Of a stretch of DNA of 64,000 bases, positions 1 to 12,500 are shown one piece after another. The notes under the pieces are model-generated. The model searched no databases and was not told where the DNA came from. It was given only the letters and a program-made list of their open reading frames with translations. Position numbers and translations under genes: made by a program. This DNA comes from Nymphaea colorata (taxonomy: Eukaryota; Streptophyta; Magnoliopsida; Nymphaeales; Nymphaeaceae): contig NC_045144.1 of assembly GCF_008831285.2 (NCBI RefSeq), positions 8,967,886 to 9,031,885 of the forward strand, in the 5' to 3' direction. The stretch's first letter is position 1. Every line of letters starts with the position of its first letter.

Positions 1-1249
1 GGCAGTAATCGGTGAGGGTTTCCTGGCATAACAATTGCTTCTTCGTCTATCATTGGCCAAACAATCACAAGGTTTTTTTTTGTAATGGCCAACCACTTCT
101 TCATATGTTATCAAATTAGGCATCAATAGTTTGTAAAACAATGAAGTATGCATTATTTTTTCATTATGATAAGATGAAATCTGCAATGCATATTTTTCCT
201 AATGTTTTAGCTTTTCCTATTGTAAAACAAGCAACTTATAATTCTAGAAGAAGATGTATATGATATTGAGAAGTCCAGTGCAAGCAAGAAGGATGACCAC
301 TTATTCACCAGAGGTCTAAAAATTTATTTGAGCATCCATTTTTGGGTTGGGACTTTGCCGTGCATGAAATGTGTGCACACGTAATGGAAACAAATAGAGA
401 TATGACAATAACCTCGTACACTTATTTGCCCTTTCTTCAATAAAAACCCCACACAAAGTCCAGTTGGTCAATGTTTCAGGCTCGTGAGGTTTCTAATCCT
501 CATAAAAGATACACTTGTAGAAGACCACTCCTCCATTCAACTGGTAATATAAAGCTTTCAACATCTTCAACATTTTATTTTGAATATTGATAAACTTGTG
601 TGTATTTTTTGTGATAAGGATGACATCTCCAATTTTTTTGGAGTGGCAAGAGCACTAAGTGCTCTACGTGGAGGATTTCACCAAGAAGACCATCAACCTC
701 TATAATTCCTTGAAGTTAGCAATAGGCATGAGAAATTTTATTGCATAATGTGGAAGACAGATGCTACTTTTATTGCAAAGCACTAGTTGCTAACTTTAAT
801 GCATTACTTTTTGATATTCCTATCTTCAAGCAATAATTGTAGGTTGATTGTGGTAAATTTATATAGCACAATGCACAGCCAATACCCTCATAGCCAAATT
901 GATTGTGTACTCTTCATCAGAAAGTTTATAGATTGCATTGTATTGAACTAACCCATGAAAAAATCACTTAAAATGATATGTCGATAATTCTAGCACAGTT
1001 GTGCAAGGAATTGCTCAATTACCTTCAGCAAAAACATGTGAAGAACAAGGCTGAATGGAAGTGCAAACAACCATATGTGTGAGAGGGATAGTAAAAGTGA
1101 TAACCAAAAATGCCCCTACATTTGGTATATCTGCATACCTATTGTTTGCATTTATGTGCATTTTAGTTAGTTTATTATGAATTAGTTGTCTAGAAAGACA
1201 AATGCATACACCTTCCTATTCTATCTCTCCCATTTGTTTTTTTACATAA
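1..1249. other. AT-rich intergenic sequence, no gene seen
   Basis: No reading frame of useful length and no recognisable protein similarity on either strand. The sequence is AT-rich with short homopolymer runs. Confidence 0.6.
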
Positions 1250-2960
1250 AAGCACATGACTTAAAATAGCTTAGCACTACAAAAGTACAAACATGCAATT
1301 ATGAAGTGAAAACTTGGTTAGTGTGCCATTAGCTATAGAATGTAAATTACCAACATGACCGCACTAGCACTTCACCAATCCATCATTGGCAAGGTGTAAG
1401 TCCAATATTTTATGAACTTCTTTTCCTATTTTGAATTAAACTTATTGAATCTCAACTCAACTGGATACACTAAGATACCTTAGAGTTCGTGCTTAGATAT
1501 TTGAAACACTTTAAATGACAAATATCCTCTCTTAAAGATATCTAACCTGATCAGTGACTTTTCTCATATCAGTTTGATAATTTCTCCTTCATTGTACACA
1601 AAAGGACCAACTATATTTTGTGTGGATGCATAATTTGACATTGTTCATAACTCTTGGGCAGCTTCTAATTGGGATATTAAATTTAATTAAAATTTATAAT
1701 CCACTATAAGATAACATTATAATGTGGGAGAAGGGGCACTAATATCACAAGAAATGTCTCATTCTTTAAATTCAGACTTAAAATAGTTCCACATTAGCAA
1801 ACACAAATGCTTAATTTCAATATGCAAGTTTATGTAGGCATGTTGCTAGCCTAACAATGCAAACTATTAGTGTCGCTGGTTTGACGCTAATTTGCACCAA
1901 CAACCTTCTAGCTCATATTGTCAATGCACAAGTTCGGTGCTTTATGAACTCATTTTTTCTTTTTTTAGATTCAGCTAATTTCTCACCATTCCTCATGCCA
2001 TAAGATATATTAAGGTCCCCTAGATTTTGTGTGTGGGCAACATTTGAAACACTTTAAAATGGAAAATGTCATCTTTTAAACATATACAACTTGATTAGTG
2101 ACTTTTCCTGCATTAATTTTACATTTTTGTATCCGATGGCATATTGGGATATCATTTATAAGATGCCGAAATATAGATACTCTTTTAATGCATGACTTAA
2201 ATTAGTTAAAAACTAGCAAAATGACATGCAACCTTAATGAAGTGTTATTATCTCTACAATGCAAATTGCCAAACATTTGTTGTTATAACACTAAACTACA
2301 TTAGCATCCCACCAACCCATCACTGGCAAAGTGTCAGTCTGGTGCTTCACTGAATTCCTTCTTTTCTTTTTTTCAATTTATCCTACTCCAATAACCTAAT
2401 CTAATGGGAGATAATGGGATCCCCTATATTTGTGTGTGGTCAGTCATTGAAATACTTTAAAATGGTAAAATGTCATATTTTTAAAAGTTCCAACCAATTA
2501 ATGACTTTTCTTGTATGGATTTTGTAGTTTATCCTTTGTTGTGTAAAAGAGAGCCAAATAAGTATTGCATGGTTGTACAATTTAATATGATTAATAAGTT
2601 TAGGGTGGCTTGGTATCAACTTTAGTTTTCATCCACAATTTGGTGTACGATAACAAGATAATGTGGGAGAGAGGCACTAATGTCACAACTATTGTGGGCG
2701 TTCTTTGAATACATAACTTAAAATAGGTTAGAACTAGTGAATTGTAAACAAGTATGCACTGGCTCACAAATGCATGCTACCGACATGTTTACTTATGAGA
2801 TGCCTGACCATGCTAACACCCCACCAACCTATCATTGGCAAAGCATAAGCCTAGCACTTCATGAATTCCTTTCTTCATTTTTTGAATTCAACCTAGTGTC
2901 TCTCAACTAGTCTAACATCACATATTGATGTCCCTTGCATTTAGTGATAAAGACTCCTCA
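1250..2960. repeat. Degenerate tandem repeat, about 3.5 units of 410-525 bp
   Basis: A recurring block reads roughly: CATgACTTAAAATAG, a run of diverged sequence, CACCAAC-CATCATTGGCAA, GTGCTTCATGAATTCCT, TTGAAACACTTTAAA, then GTGACTTTTC. The CACCAAyCCATC-like anchor occurs near 1373, 1902, 2310 and 2820, and the ACTTAAAATAG anchor near 1258, 1787, 2205 and 2706. Copies differ by many substitutions and small indels, so the array is old. No coding potential is visible. It may be a decayed satellite or the remains of repeated insertions of one element. Confidence 0.6.
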
Positions 2961-3769
2961 TTTTCACATCTTGATGGTTCAAAATTCTCCATATCATGAA
3001 AAAGTCACATTGTTTTCACATTTCGATGGTTCATGGCTCAAACAACTATTTTTTACATTTTGATAGACTCTTCATTTCACAATACGATAACGTGATGATT
3101 GTTCATTTTCACTCAACCAATTCAAAACAAATTCCCTTAATCCCTACCTCATGAAGTTAGGTGCCTCTGAGGTCATTGACAGAGGTTCTAGAAAGCCCAG
3201 AAAATTAGATTGAAGAACATGCATGAGTTTTGTATCTAAAGCCATCTATATGCATCCATCCTCAAAAGAAGTTACAAAACTACTTTTTTTTTGTCATTAT
3301 TTCTTTTCCTTGCAATTTTTTGACAGTTAGAAGGGTTGTCTAGGGCATGAAAGATTTGTTTTATTAAGCAACTCAAGGCTTGAAACCGCAAAGATTTCCT
3401 TCTCTATACTCCATTCTTCTATAAATAACTAGTCTTTCCTAAAACTACAGGAAATATAGACACTAAGAGGAAAAAAAGTAGCTTTCCTCCAGCTTTTTCA
3501 ATTAGAGGTGATCTTTTTTAAAAAGATGTATGCATATATGGTACTAGATGCATATAGATGATGCTCGCAAGATGAAGCAAACTATCAATGCATATTTCTA
3601 GTTTTTGTTTGGAATTTGTAAATTTGTTTGTACCAAAATATATGTTTGCTATTCCTTCTCCCTTTGACCTTTTTACAGCAAAAAAGTACAAAAGGATATA
3701 TCATTTTCCACCATCAACATCATTTGTTCTAGCCATTTGCTATTCATAAATGAACCAATTATTTAAAGT
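2961..3769. other. Intergenic, nothing recognised
   Basis: AT-rich sequence without supported genes or clear repeats. Confidence 0.5.
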
Positions 3770-4200
3770 GCAAGGAAATTTGCCAAAGTGGAGTATACAA
3801 CAATAGCACTAGCAACTTGGGAACTGGTTTGGTTAAAAGCTTTAATAGCATAATTTGAGGGCACACATGATCAACTTATGAGGCTACATTGTGATAACTA
3901 GCAGTATTACATATTGCATCAAATCAATCATGTAAGTGCCCATAATACATAGAGCTTGATTACTATCTTATTTGGAAAGAAATACAAGGAGATTGTCAAA
4001 CCATTTATGTACCTACAAAGTTACAAATCGTTAATATTTTTACCAAGGTGCATGGGAAGGATCTTTAATTATATATGAACCAAGTTGATTGTGGATATTT
4101 CACACATCAACTTGAAGGGAAATGTTCAGCAAAAGATATGGAAACACTTCACAAGAAAGATCTACCGAGATTTACAAATAGTATGGTTTAGGGATATTTA
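3770..4200 (+). mobile_element. Copia retrotransposon relic (RNase H C-terminus)
   Basis: Broken plus-strand frames read YIASN, then a short indel, YIELDYYLI, then YVPTKLQ and FTKVHGKDL. These follow the order of the end of a Copia RNase H/pol (the xLASN...RTKHIEIDYHFIRE...Q-ADIFTK type of tail). The frame is interrupted by stops and frameshifts, and no LTRs or upstream pol can be seen. This is a short fossil. Confidence 0.55.
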
Positions 4201-6199
4201 GTTAAACAAATCTCATGTTTCCATATTTATCTAATTTATTGTTGTGAACTATACTAGCATATCTATATATATGTTTGATTACATGTAAAATTTCAAGAAA
4301 TTAATGCAAAGCAAGATTGTTTTTCTCTCTCCATTTTCTTCTTTCCTAGCAATGATACCAGTTTCCACAATGGACTACTCGATATTCTCTTCAGTACCTA
4401 TATCCACAAATGATCCTACCATCCAGAAAGGCTACACACATGCTAACTGAATTTGTATTCTTGACTCGTAATAAAGAAATTAAGTCCAGGCATTAGTATG
4501 GCATGACTTCTTGTCATTCTATGACCTTTTAGTTAGTAAATCAGAAAATGGAAAAACAAGTCACAATTCTACTTGGTCTTGGGGGTTTTGTGTGGAAGGT
4601 GGTTTTTCAAGGAAACATTAAGAAAGTGAGGATTCTACTCCAAGAACCTTGCAATTAGTAAGGTTGTTTAGAATACCAAACTTTTGGATAAACTGGAAAG
4701 TGATCAAAGTGGTTTCAGTTAATACCAGAGTATATTTATTGCTTATGGAGCATTGATACGAGTCTCGAGTGGGCACTACATCTGGCTGGAACCAGGTCCA
4801 TCTCCTTGTAATAAACTTTCTCAAGGACTTGTGTTGGCTGGTGTGTTTCGGTTTACTCCTATCCCTTCAAAAGTCGGCCAATTCAAGGCCAAACCAATTC
4901 ATGTTGGCTTCTGTGGGTCGATACATGAATAATAATTGGAAGCACTTCTGACGGTTTCCTGAATCACAAAATTTAATTTAAATATTCAGTCATCTATTTC
5001 ATGTCAATTAGCACTGTTTTCCAAGGTTCCCTAAATGAGTTGAAAGCTGATATCTGCAACATTGTCAAAACCCTTATCAAACAATCATGTAGGCAGTAAG
5101 AAGCATGGAAACATAAATAAATACCATGAAATGAATAAGAAATTAAGTGTATTTCTAGTAGTAAAATACTATGTGTATGTACATTAAACCGTGTCTCATA
5201 CGCTTAGTCATGAGATGGATGTCTTTTTGCACCCACTTGTATGGTCATTTTCTTTTTTTCGTTTTTTCATGGTGCAAACCGGTGCCTTGAACTCAGATCG
5301 GCTAAAGACCGAATCACCAGGTTAGAGAGTTGATTTTTTTTCTCTAAATAGACAAAGCAGGTAAGTTTTTAGGAACTTCATGTTTGATTCTTTCGTCAAC
5401 TAAAACTCGATATCATGTTTGTGATATTTGATAATCCAAAAAATAATAAACTTCAGTATTCAACCAAACATGAAAAAAAAAAAAGAAAAAGAAACATGTA
5501 ATTAGTTGACGATCCGGAGATCATCCATGCCACTTGCTCATGCAACCCAAACCATAGACCAATCGCCTACTCTCTTCTTGCTCGAGCCGGTTGTGGTACA
5601 CCCCTCGAGCCTCTTTACGGTTGCGAGTGTGACAAGTGTAGATGAGATTTCTTGATAAATGACATTTGGGTGTTTATAAACCTTTTCCCATTGGGGACCT
5701 TATGATGATGCGACTATCAATTAAGCACGCGTTTAGCACTACATTTGATTTGGACTAAAAATTTCCTATCGCATGGATCCGGTTTGAATTCAATATGTTA
5801 CTTGATAATGGCCTAATACCTACAAATGCTTGACAGTAGCGCATTTACTTTTGATGTGTATTGATGCACAAAAATTTAGTAAGTACTTGGTTGAATGAAA
5901 GAAAAGAACAATTTCAATATTTTGATTAAGTAACAATAATATGGTTACATTTTAAATTCATTTTATTTAACTGAGCTTGTCTTTTTATAATTAGGCAGTT
6001 AAATAAAATCAAAATTTAAATGCTTTTCTTATTCTGAAATAAAACTTTTGAAATCACCTTCTTTTTCTTGAATTCATTCCCGGGGTTCAATGCACGAATT
6101 CCTCTTTTTGGAAACTTATATTTCCAGACGAACAAGAACTCCTTGCCCATCAAACACGGCCTGGTAAACTTTTTAACCGAATAATATCGCGGACAGCGA
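4201..6199. other. Intergenic, upstream of chorismate mutase
   Basis: No supported gene. Short opposing frames near 4618-4951 are overlapping chance frames with no recognisable similarity. The stretch contains simple A and T runs. Confidence 0.5.
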
Positions 6200-6366
6200 A
6201 TGGTGGATGGACCCGTCTCAAACTCTCAACTGCAGCACCCATCTGGCCTGGCCTTAAAGAAGCAGGGTTGGTGCAGCGGGTGCCAGCTTTTCCGTTTCTT
6301 CATTCTCTCCCGCGAAGTTCTCCTAGGAGTCTTTCGAGTTGTCTGTTCTTCTGCTACTTCAAGGAC
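6200..6366 (+). promoter_or_regulatory. Likely 5' leader of the chorismate mutase gene
   Basis: Composition changes from AT-rich to mixed, CT-rich sequence just before the first coding exon, as is usual for a plant 5' UTR. An in-frame upstream ATG at 6268 would add 33 residues. I preferred the ATG at 6367 because the resulting 335-aa protein matches the length of plastid chorismate mutases and starts a Ser/Thr/Arg-rich transit peptide. No clear TATA box was identified. Confidence 0.35.
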
Positions 6367-6539
6367 ATGGATGTTAAGACGCTGATAAAGGCGCATCCTC
6401 CTGCCACCATCTGTCGCCTCAACGTCTTACACTCACATAACGGTTCACAACTTGCATTTGGTTCGATGCGGGTGACATCTCCCATGTCTGTAGGGCAGAG
6501 AACTCGGACCCTGCGCATTTGCGCCATCTCCTCGGACAG
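6367..6539 (+). CDS. Chorismate mutase exon 1 (transit peptide)
   Basis: Encodes residues 1-57 plus two bases of codon 58. The donor site is GGACAG|GTGAGG. It encodes MDVKTLIKAH and ends near LRICAISSD, typical of a stromal targeting peptide end. Confidence 0.75.
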
Positions 6540-9500
6540 GTGAGGGCAAGAAGCTACATTTTTAAGTTGGTCTCTTGTAGATTACCATATTCATCATTTG
6601 AATTTCGATTTTTAACTTTTGCAGATCTTCTGACTCATTTTGTGTTATAGAAATGGTGGGTTTTATTTTTATTTCTCTTTTTTTTTTGTTCTGGGGTTTT
6701 GGGCGTGTTAAGAACGCAAACCTTTATCTGTGGGGCGCTTTCTTGTTTCATTTTTTCCCTTGATCGTTTTGTTTTCTGTTGAACCGGAAAAGTGGTTGGG
6801 CAGCATTTCTCTGTATTCTTCCCGTATATGAAATGGAGTTCATCCAGCAATGCTATTTCCAGCCCATTATTTTTGTGGAATGAGTGATTGATTACTGTAG
6901 ACCCGTGGTACTTTTCTATGCATTCTAAGGGGTCTTTCTCTGTCTTAAGCTTGGACTTTTCCTTGTAACAGATGGAAACCTTGAACTGTTATATTGCTGC
7001 AATGTCATTCATCAGCCTTTTTTTACCTTTTACCGTGTTGTCTGAATTATAATAATTTTCTGAATGCTGGTTTATGACGCTTGTACAATGATAGTGGAAG
7101 GAAAAGATTTGAAACTCATTACCACGAAAGTTGGGGATTTAAGTTAATGTGTACTAAATAGTGTTCTCTACGACTAATATAATGATGTGAAGCTTCGTAA
7201 TGGTGGATGCTGAACTAATACCAGATTTTAACCTACATGGATAACTGTAGACTGGAGAAAAAGAAAAGGGTGGATCAGAGCGACAGCCTGACACTCGAGA
7301 GCATACGTCATTCCCTAATCAGGCAGGAAGACAGTATAATCTTCGGCCTTCTTGAAAGGGCTCAGTATTGTTATAATGCTGACACTTACGATCAGAATGT
7401 TTTTTCCATTGGCGGGTTCCAAGGTTCTCTGGTCGAGTTTATGGTCAGAGAGACAGAGAAACTTCACGCACAGGTGCTCTTTAGCAGTGTATAGGATTGT
7501 ATATTTTCTATCTTTTTTCATCCTTTTCATCACTTGTTAGAATGACATTTGCGGTCTTATCCAGGTGGGGAGGTACAAAAGCCCAGATGAGCACCCGTTC
7601 TTTCCTAATGATTTGCCTGACCCTTTGTTGCCTCCCTTGCAATACCCCCAGGTAACTTTCCTAGACCTTGTGGTGAAATACACTGTTAACTTCTTGATAA
7701 TCTGAATGACATTTTTCTGTTTTCTCTCTCCAAATAAGTAATTTTCTACTCAAGTTGCATTCATGAGACTTTACAAGTGCGTCACATGACTTGGTTGTTT
7801 AATCCTTCATCTATTTCCTGTTCCTGAAGCATGTTTCTACAATCTGAGTTTCGTTTTTTGGACAACATAAACTCAACCCCAAAAGTCAGAACGTGCAAGA
7901 TGATTTCCCCTTTCAGTTGGGTTGCATGGCACAGGTTATGTATTGTTAATATTATTTTGAGAAAATTTTCATTGCCAATTATCAAATTATTAATATCAAT
8001 CCATGAAATTGAACTTTATGGTTATGTGGTCTAACCAATTTGTGATTATCTCTGGAACAAAGTCCTTGCTTAAGGGAAAGACTTATGTACCAACTTAGCA
8101 TGGATTCTGGTCCTCAGAAAATTTTTCATCTTGTTCTGCAGCGCAGATAAAATTCTTTTTGCAACAGTATAGTAACCTTTTGACCACTTGGGTGTTTAAA
8201 GTCTACTGAATTGACTCATCATCTACCCAATAACATCACATGGTTGCAAAATGGGCAATTTGTTTGCTATATAGATGATATTAGAATACCAAACCCAAAC
8301 CAAGATTGAACAGAAAATGCAACTCTTAAGATGAAATCTCCATTAGTCTTCAAGCTGCTCCATGGCAGCAGCAGCAGCAACCAACATAACACAATACGTA
8401 CAATTCCTAAGGGCTTAAGACCCTAACTTTAGATACAAAAAATAAATAAATAAATAAAGTACCTAATTGCCCTCACTTACAAGGGTTAAAAATAAAATAG
8501 TAATACTGGTTAAAACACATTATAATAAAGTAGACAAGAGTAGACTTTGACTAAGAAGAAACAGTTTGACTCTAGAATTTTAACACTTCCCCTCAAACTT
8601 GGTATGAGTGAGTGACATAATGCCAAGTTTGCTAACAAATTTTCTAAACTTCAATGGTGGCAAACTCTTTGTAAACATGTCAGCAACCTGGTCTTCAGTT
8701 CTTGTGTGCTTAAGAGAAATCAATCCTTCTTCATATGCTCTTCTTGTAAAGTGGCAATCAATCTCATTGTGCTTAGTTCTTCCATGAAATTATGGATTTT
8801 TGGCAATATGAATTGCACTCTTGTTGTCACAAATCGGTTTAGTCTTATCGGCCATAAGAATTCCAATCTCATTTAGCAACCATCTTATCCATATTATTTC
8901 AGCTGAGTTTGGGCCATAGCCCTATATTCAACCTCAGTCATAGATAAAGCTACTCTTTGTTTTTCTTGCTCTTTCAAGAGATTATTGACATGCCAAAGAA
9001 GATGCAAAATCCTATTGTAGATAACCGATCACTTATTGATCCACCAAAATCAGCATCACAAAAGGCTATAAGTTCTTCATAATTTGAAGAAGAAAAGAAA
9101 ATTCTATAGTCCATTGTACCTCTTACATACCTTATAAATCTCAGTACAACAGCAAGATGGATTGATGTAGGACCACTCATGAATTGACTTACTACATGGG
9201 CAACATATGTTATATCAGGTCTAGAAATGGTTAGATAAATCAAGCTTCCAACAAGTTGTCTGAAAATTGTAGGATCTTCTAATTTCTTTCCTTCAAAAAG
9301 TCGCATGACATTTGCTTCCATAGGAGTTTCCACTTTTTTATTATCATCATGTAGTCTAGCTTTGGCGACAAGATCTACTGCATATTTGTGTTGGGATAGA
9401 AACAGTCCTCTTCTTGAGTAAGCAACTTCTAAACCCAAGAAATACTTTAAGAAACCAAGATCTTTTATTTCAAATTTTGGTGCAAGTATTTTCTTTGTTT

Positions 9501-12500
9501 CATCAATAATTCTATGATCATCTCCAGTGATAATCATATCATCAACATAGAAAAGCAATAAACATTTGCCTTTGTTTGAAGAAGATACAAACAATGCAGG
9601 GTCATGAGGGCTTTGCTTAAATCCAATTTGCTTGGCAGTTGTGCTAAACTTTTCAAACCATGCTCGTGGGGCCTGTTTTAGCCTGTACAAGGCCCTCTTT
9701 AATTTGCACACTTTGCCTTCTGAATCTTCAATACCTGGTGGAAGCTGCATATAAACTTCTTTTATATCTCCATTCAAAAATACGTTCTTTATGTTTAGTT
9801 GCCACAAATTCCAATTTTTTGCTGATGCAACTGCTAGAAGAGTTCTGATGGTAGACATATGTGCCACTGGTGCAAAAGTCTCTGAGTAATCTATTTCAAA
9901 TTGCTGATTTTAATCCTTTTGTGACTAATCTTGCCTTGTAACGCTCAATTGATCCATCTGTCTTGGTCTTGATTTTGAACACCCACTTGCAACCCACGAC
10001 ATTTTTTCCTAGAGGAAGTTTCACCACATCCCATGCCTTCATTCGTTCTAAAGCATTCAACTCTTCTGCCATAGCTAGTTGCCATTCCTCCTTGGAAATT
10101 GCTTCCTCATAGGACTTAGGCTCATTATAAGAATGAATCAAAGCAAGATGTTTAGGTGAAAAGGAATCATAAGACACAAAACGAGGAGGAGGGAACTACG
10201 ACGTACCTGGCAGAGCGAAGGGTGACAAGAAAGAGTATGAAGTAGTGAGATGTTCTCCCGAAATATGAGGTTCAGGAACTGCAATCGAGTCGGACTGGAA
10301 TTGGCCCCTTCAAGTTCTTCTTCTAACCGCTCAGATTGCTCAAGAAATGGCACATGTATGAATGTTTTCCCCCTCCTTTGATATACTTGACTATTATTCT
10401 TTTCTATTTCTTTGTCATTATGATTATTCTCACTTGAATCCTCCAGCTGGCCTCCCTTTTCATCACAATTCTTTCTTGAAGGATGTATCGTTAAGAATGA
10501 CAGATCTACATTTCTACATTCTCCTTGCTCTTTTTCTTGTACAAAGTATGGTTTTTGCTCATAAAATCCTGCATGTCTTGAAACTGTCATTTTCTTTCCA
10601 TTTGGATCATAAAATTTGTAGAGTTTCTTATCTTCTGCTATACCCAAAAAACAACATTTTGTTGCTCTAGGTGACAATTTGTCTCTCAATTGTTTTAGTA
10701 CAAGTACAAAGCATGTGCAACAAAAGACTTTTAACATGTCATAGTTTGGCTTCCGCCCATACAACTTCTCATATGGAGATATTCCTTTAACGTCCTTGAT
10801 GGCATTCGATTTATTGGATATGCTGCCATACACACGTCATCTGCCCAATAAACTTTTGGAACATTAGTATCAAAGAGAAGAGATCTATTGGTTTCAAGTA
10901 TATGTTTATTTCTTTCTTTCAGCCACAACATTTTGTTCGGGAGTGTAAACACAAGATTTCTGATGTAATATACCTTTCATTTGCAAATTACTTTCAAACA
11001 GTTGACTAACATACTTTCCCCCTGAATCTGAGCACAAAATTTTGATTTTAATTGCAAACTGCATTGCCACCATAACACAAAATTTCTCAAAGATGTCAAA
11101 AAGTGTATTTCTATTTTTCATAAAATAGATCCAAACAAACCTGGTACAATCATCTATAAAAGTTACAAAATATGTTGATCCCCCCTTTGACAAAATGGGA
11201 GATGGACCCCATACACGAGTGAACTAAATCAAGAGGTTTTTCTTACTCTATTTTTTGATGATAAAATGCTAAAGGGAGTTCCAAAATGTGTTTCAATCTA
11301 GATGCTGAAACATGTCCAAACCTTTGATGCCACAATATTGATTCATCATTCACTGATGTGTATACTCTACCCTTTTCTTTCCTTAGGAGACTCATACCAA
11401 CTAGTCAAGATAATATAAGTCACCTTTTTTATGGCCAACTCCAATCTTCCTCCCTAACTGCTGATCTTGCACAACAAAATCCACAGGAGAGAAGATGACA
11501 ATACAGTTATTTTTTGTAATTTGACCTACAGAAATTAGGTTCATGGCAAGTGAAGGAACATGATAAACATCATGAACATAAAGTTTACTCCCAGGACGAG
11601 TTGGGAGTAATCAAACCAGATTTGGCTATTGACATGGACGAACCATTTGCAGTTCTAAAGAAACCTGAACATAGTGACAATTTGTTAAAATGTCCTCAGT
11701 TGTATCATATGACGTGAGGCACCTGAATCAAGAAGCCAATTAGAATTGATACAAGATATACCTGTAAAGGAATTACCTTAAGGAGACATAGAGGAAGTGG
11801 AGGCAGCTAACCCACTATAAGCAAGGAGTTGTTGGATACTCTCAAGAATGTTGACACGTGACGTGTGATTCTTATCTCTAGTAGAAGAACTAGCAACATA
11901 GGCTTCTTTCTTCTTCTTATTCAAAACTGGGCAATTGAATTTCATATGCCTCAATTCTTTATAATAGTTACATCATACGTTATTTGTATCTTTTCTTCTA
12001 TTAAGAAACCTCCCATATTCTCCTTTTCGACTATAGGTTTTAGTCACACCCAGAAGCGATTCCTCTGTACTTTTTCCTCCTAGAGACTTATTCTTTGTTT
12101 CTTCAGCCATAAGTTCGGAGACTGCTTGTACCAAAGAGGGCAAACTTTGGTGATGTAAGATTCCAGTTCTTATACCCTCAAATTCTGTCCGCAACGCCAT
12201 AAAAAAATCTGACATATTGCTGGTCTTTTGCATCTGATTCCAGTTTTTTGCATTCTAAACATTCTTTACATTTAGCACATCTTAGTCTTACATTAGGTAG
12301 CATCATAGTAAGATCGTCTGAAATTTGCTTAAATTCGACAAAACATGCTTGAATGGACTCATCTCTTTGCCTTAAACTTCTCAAATCCTGTGCCAACTGC
12401 TACCTTCTTGCCCAATTTGATTGCACATGCATCAATTTGAGATATTCCCAAATATCTTTTGCATTTTTAAAGTTGATTATGCTTAGAGCTATATTAGGTT

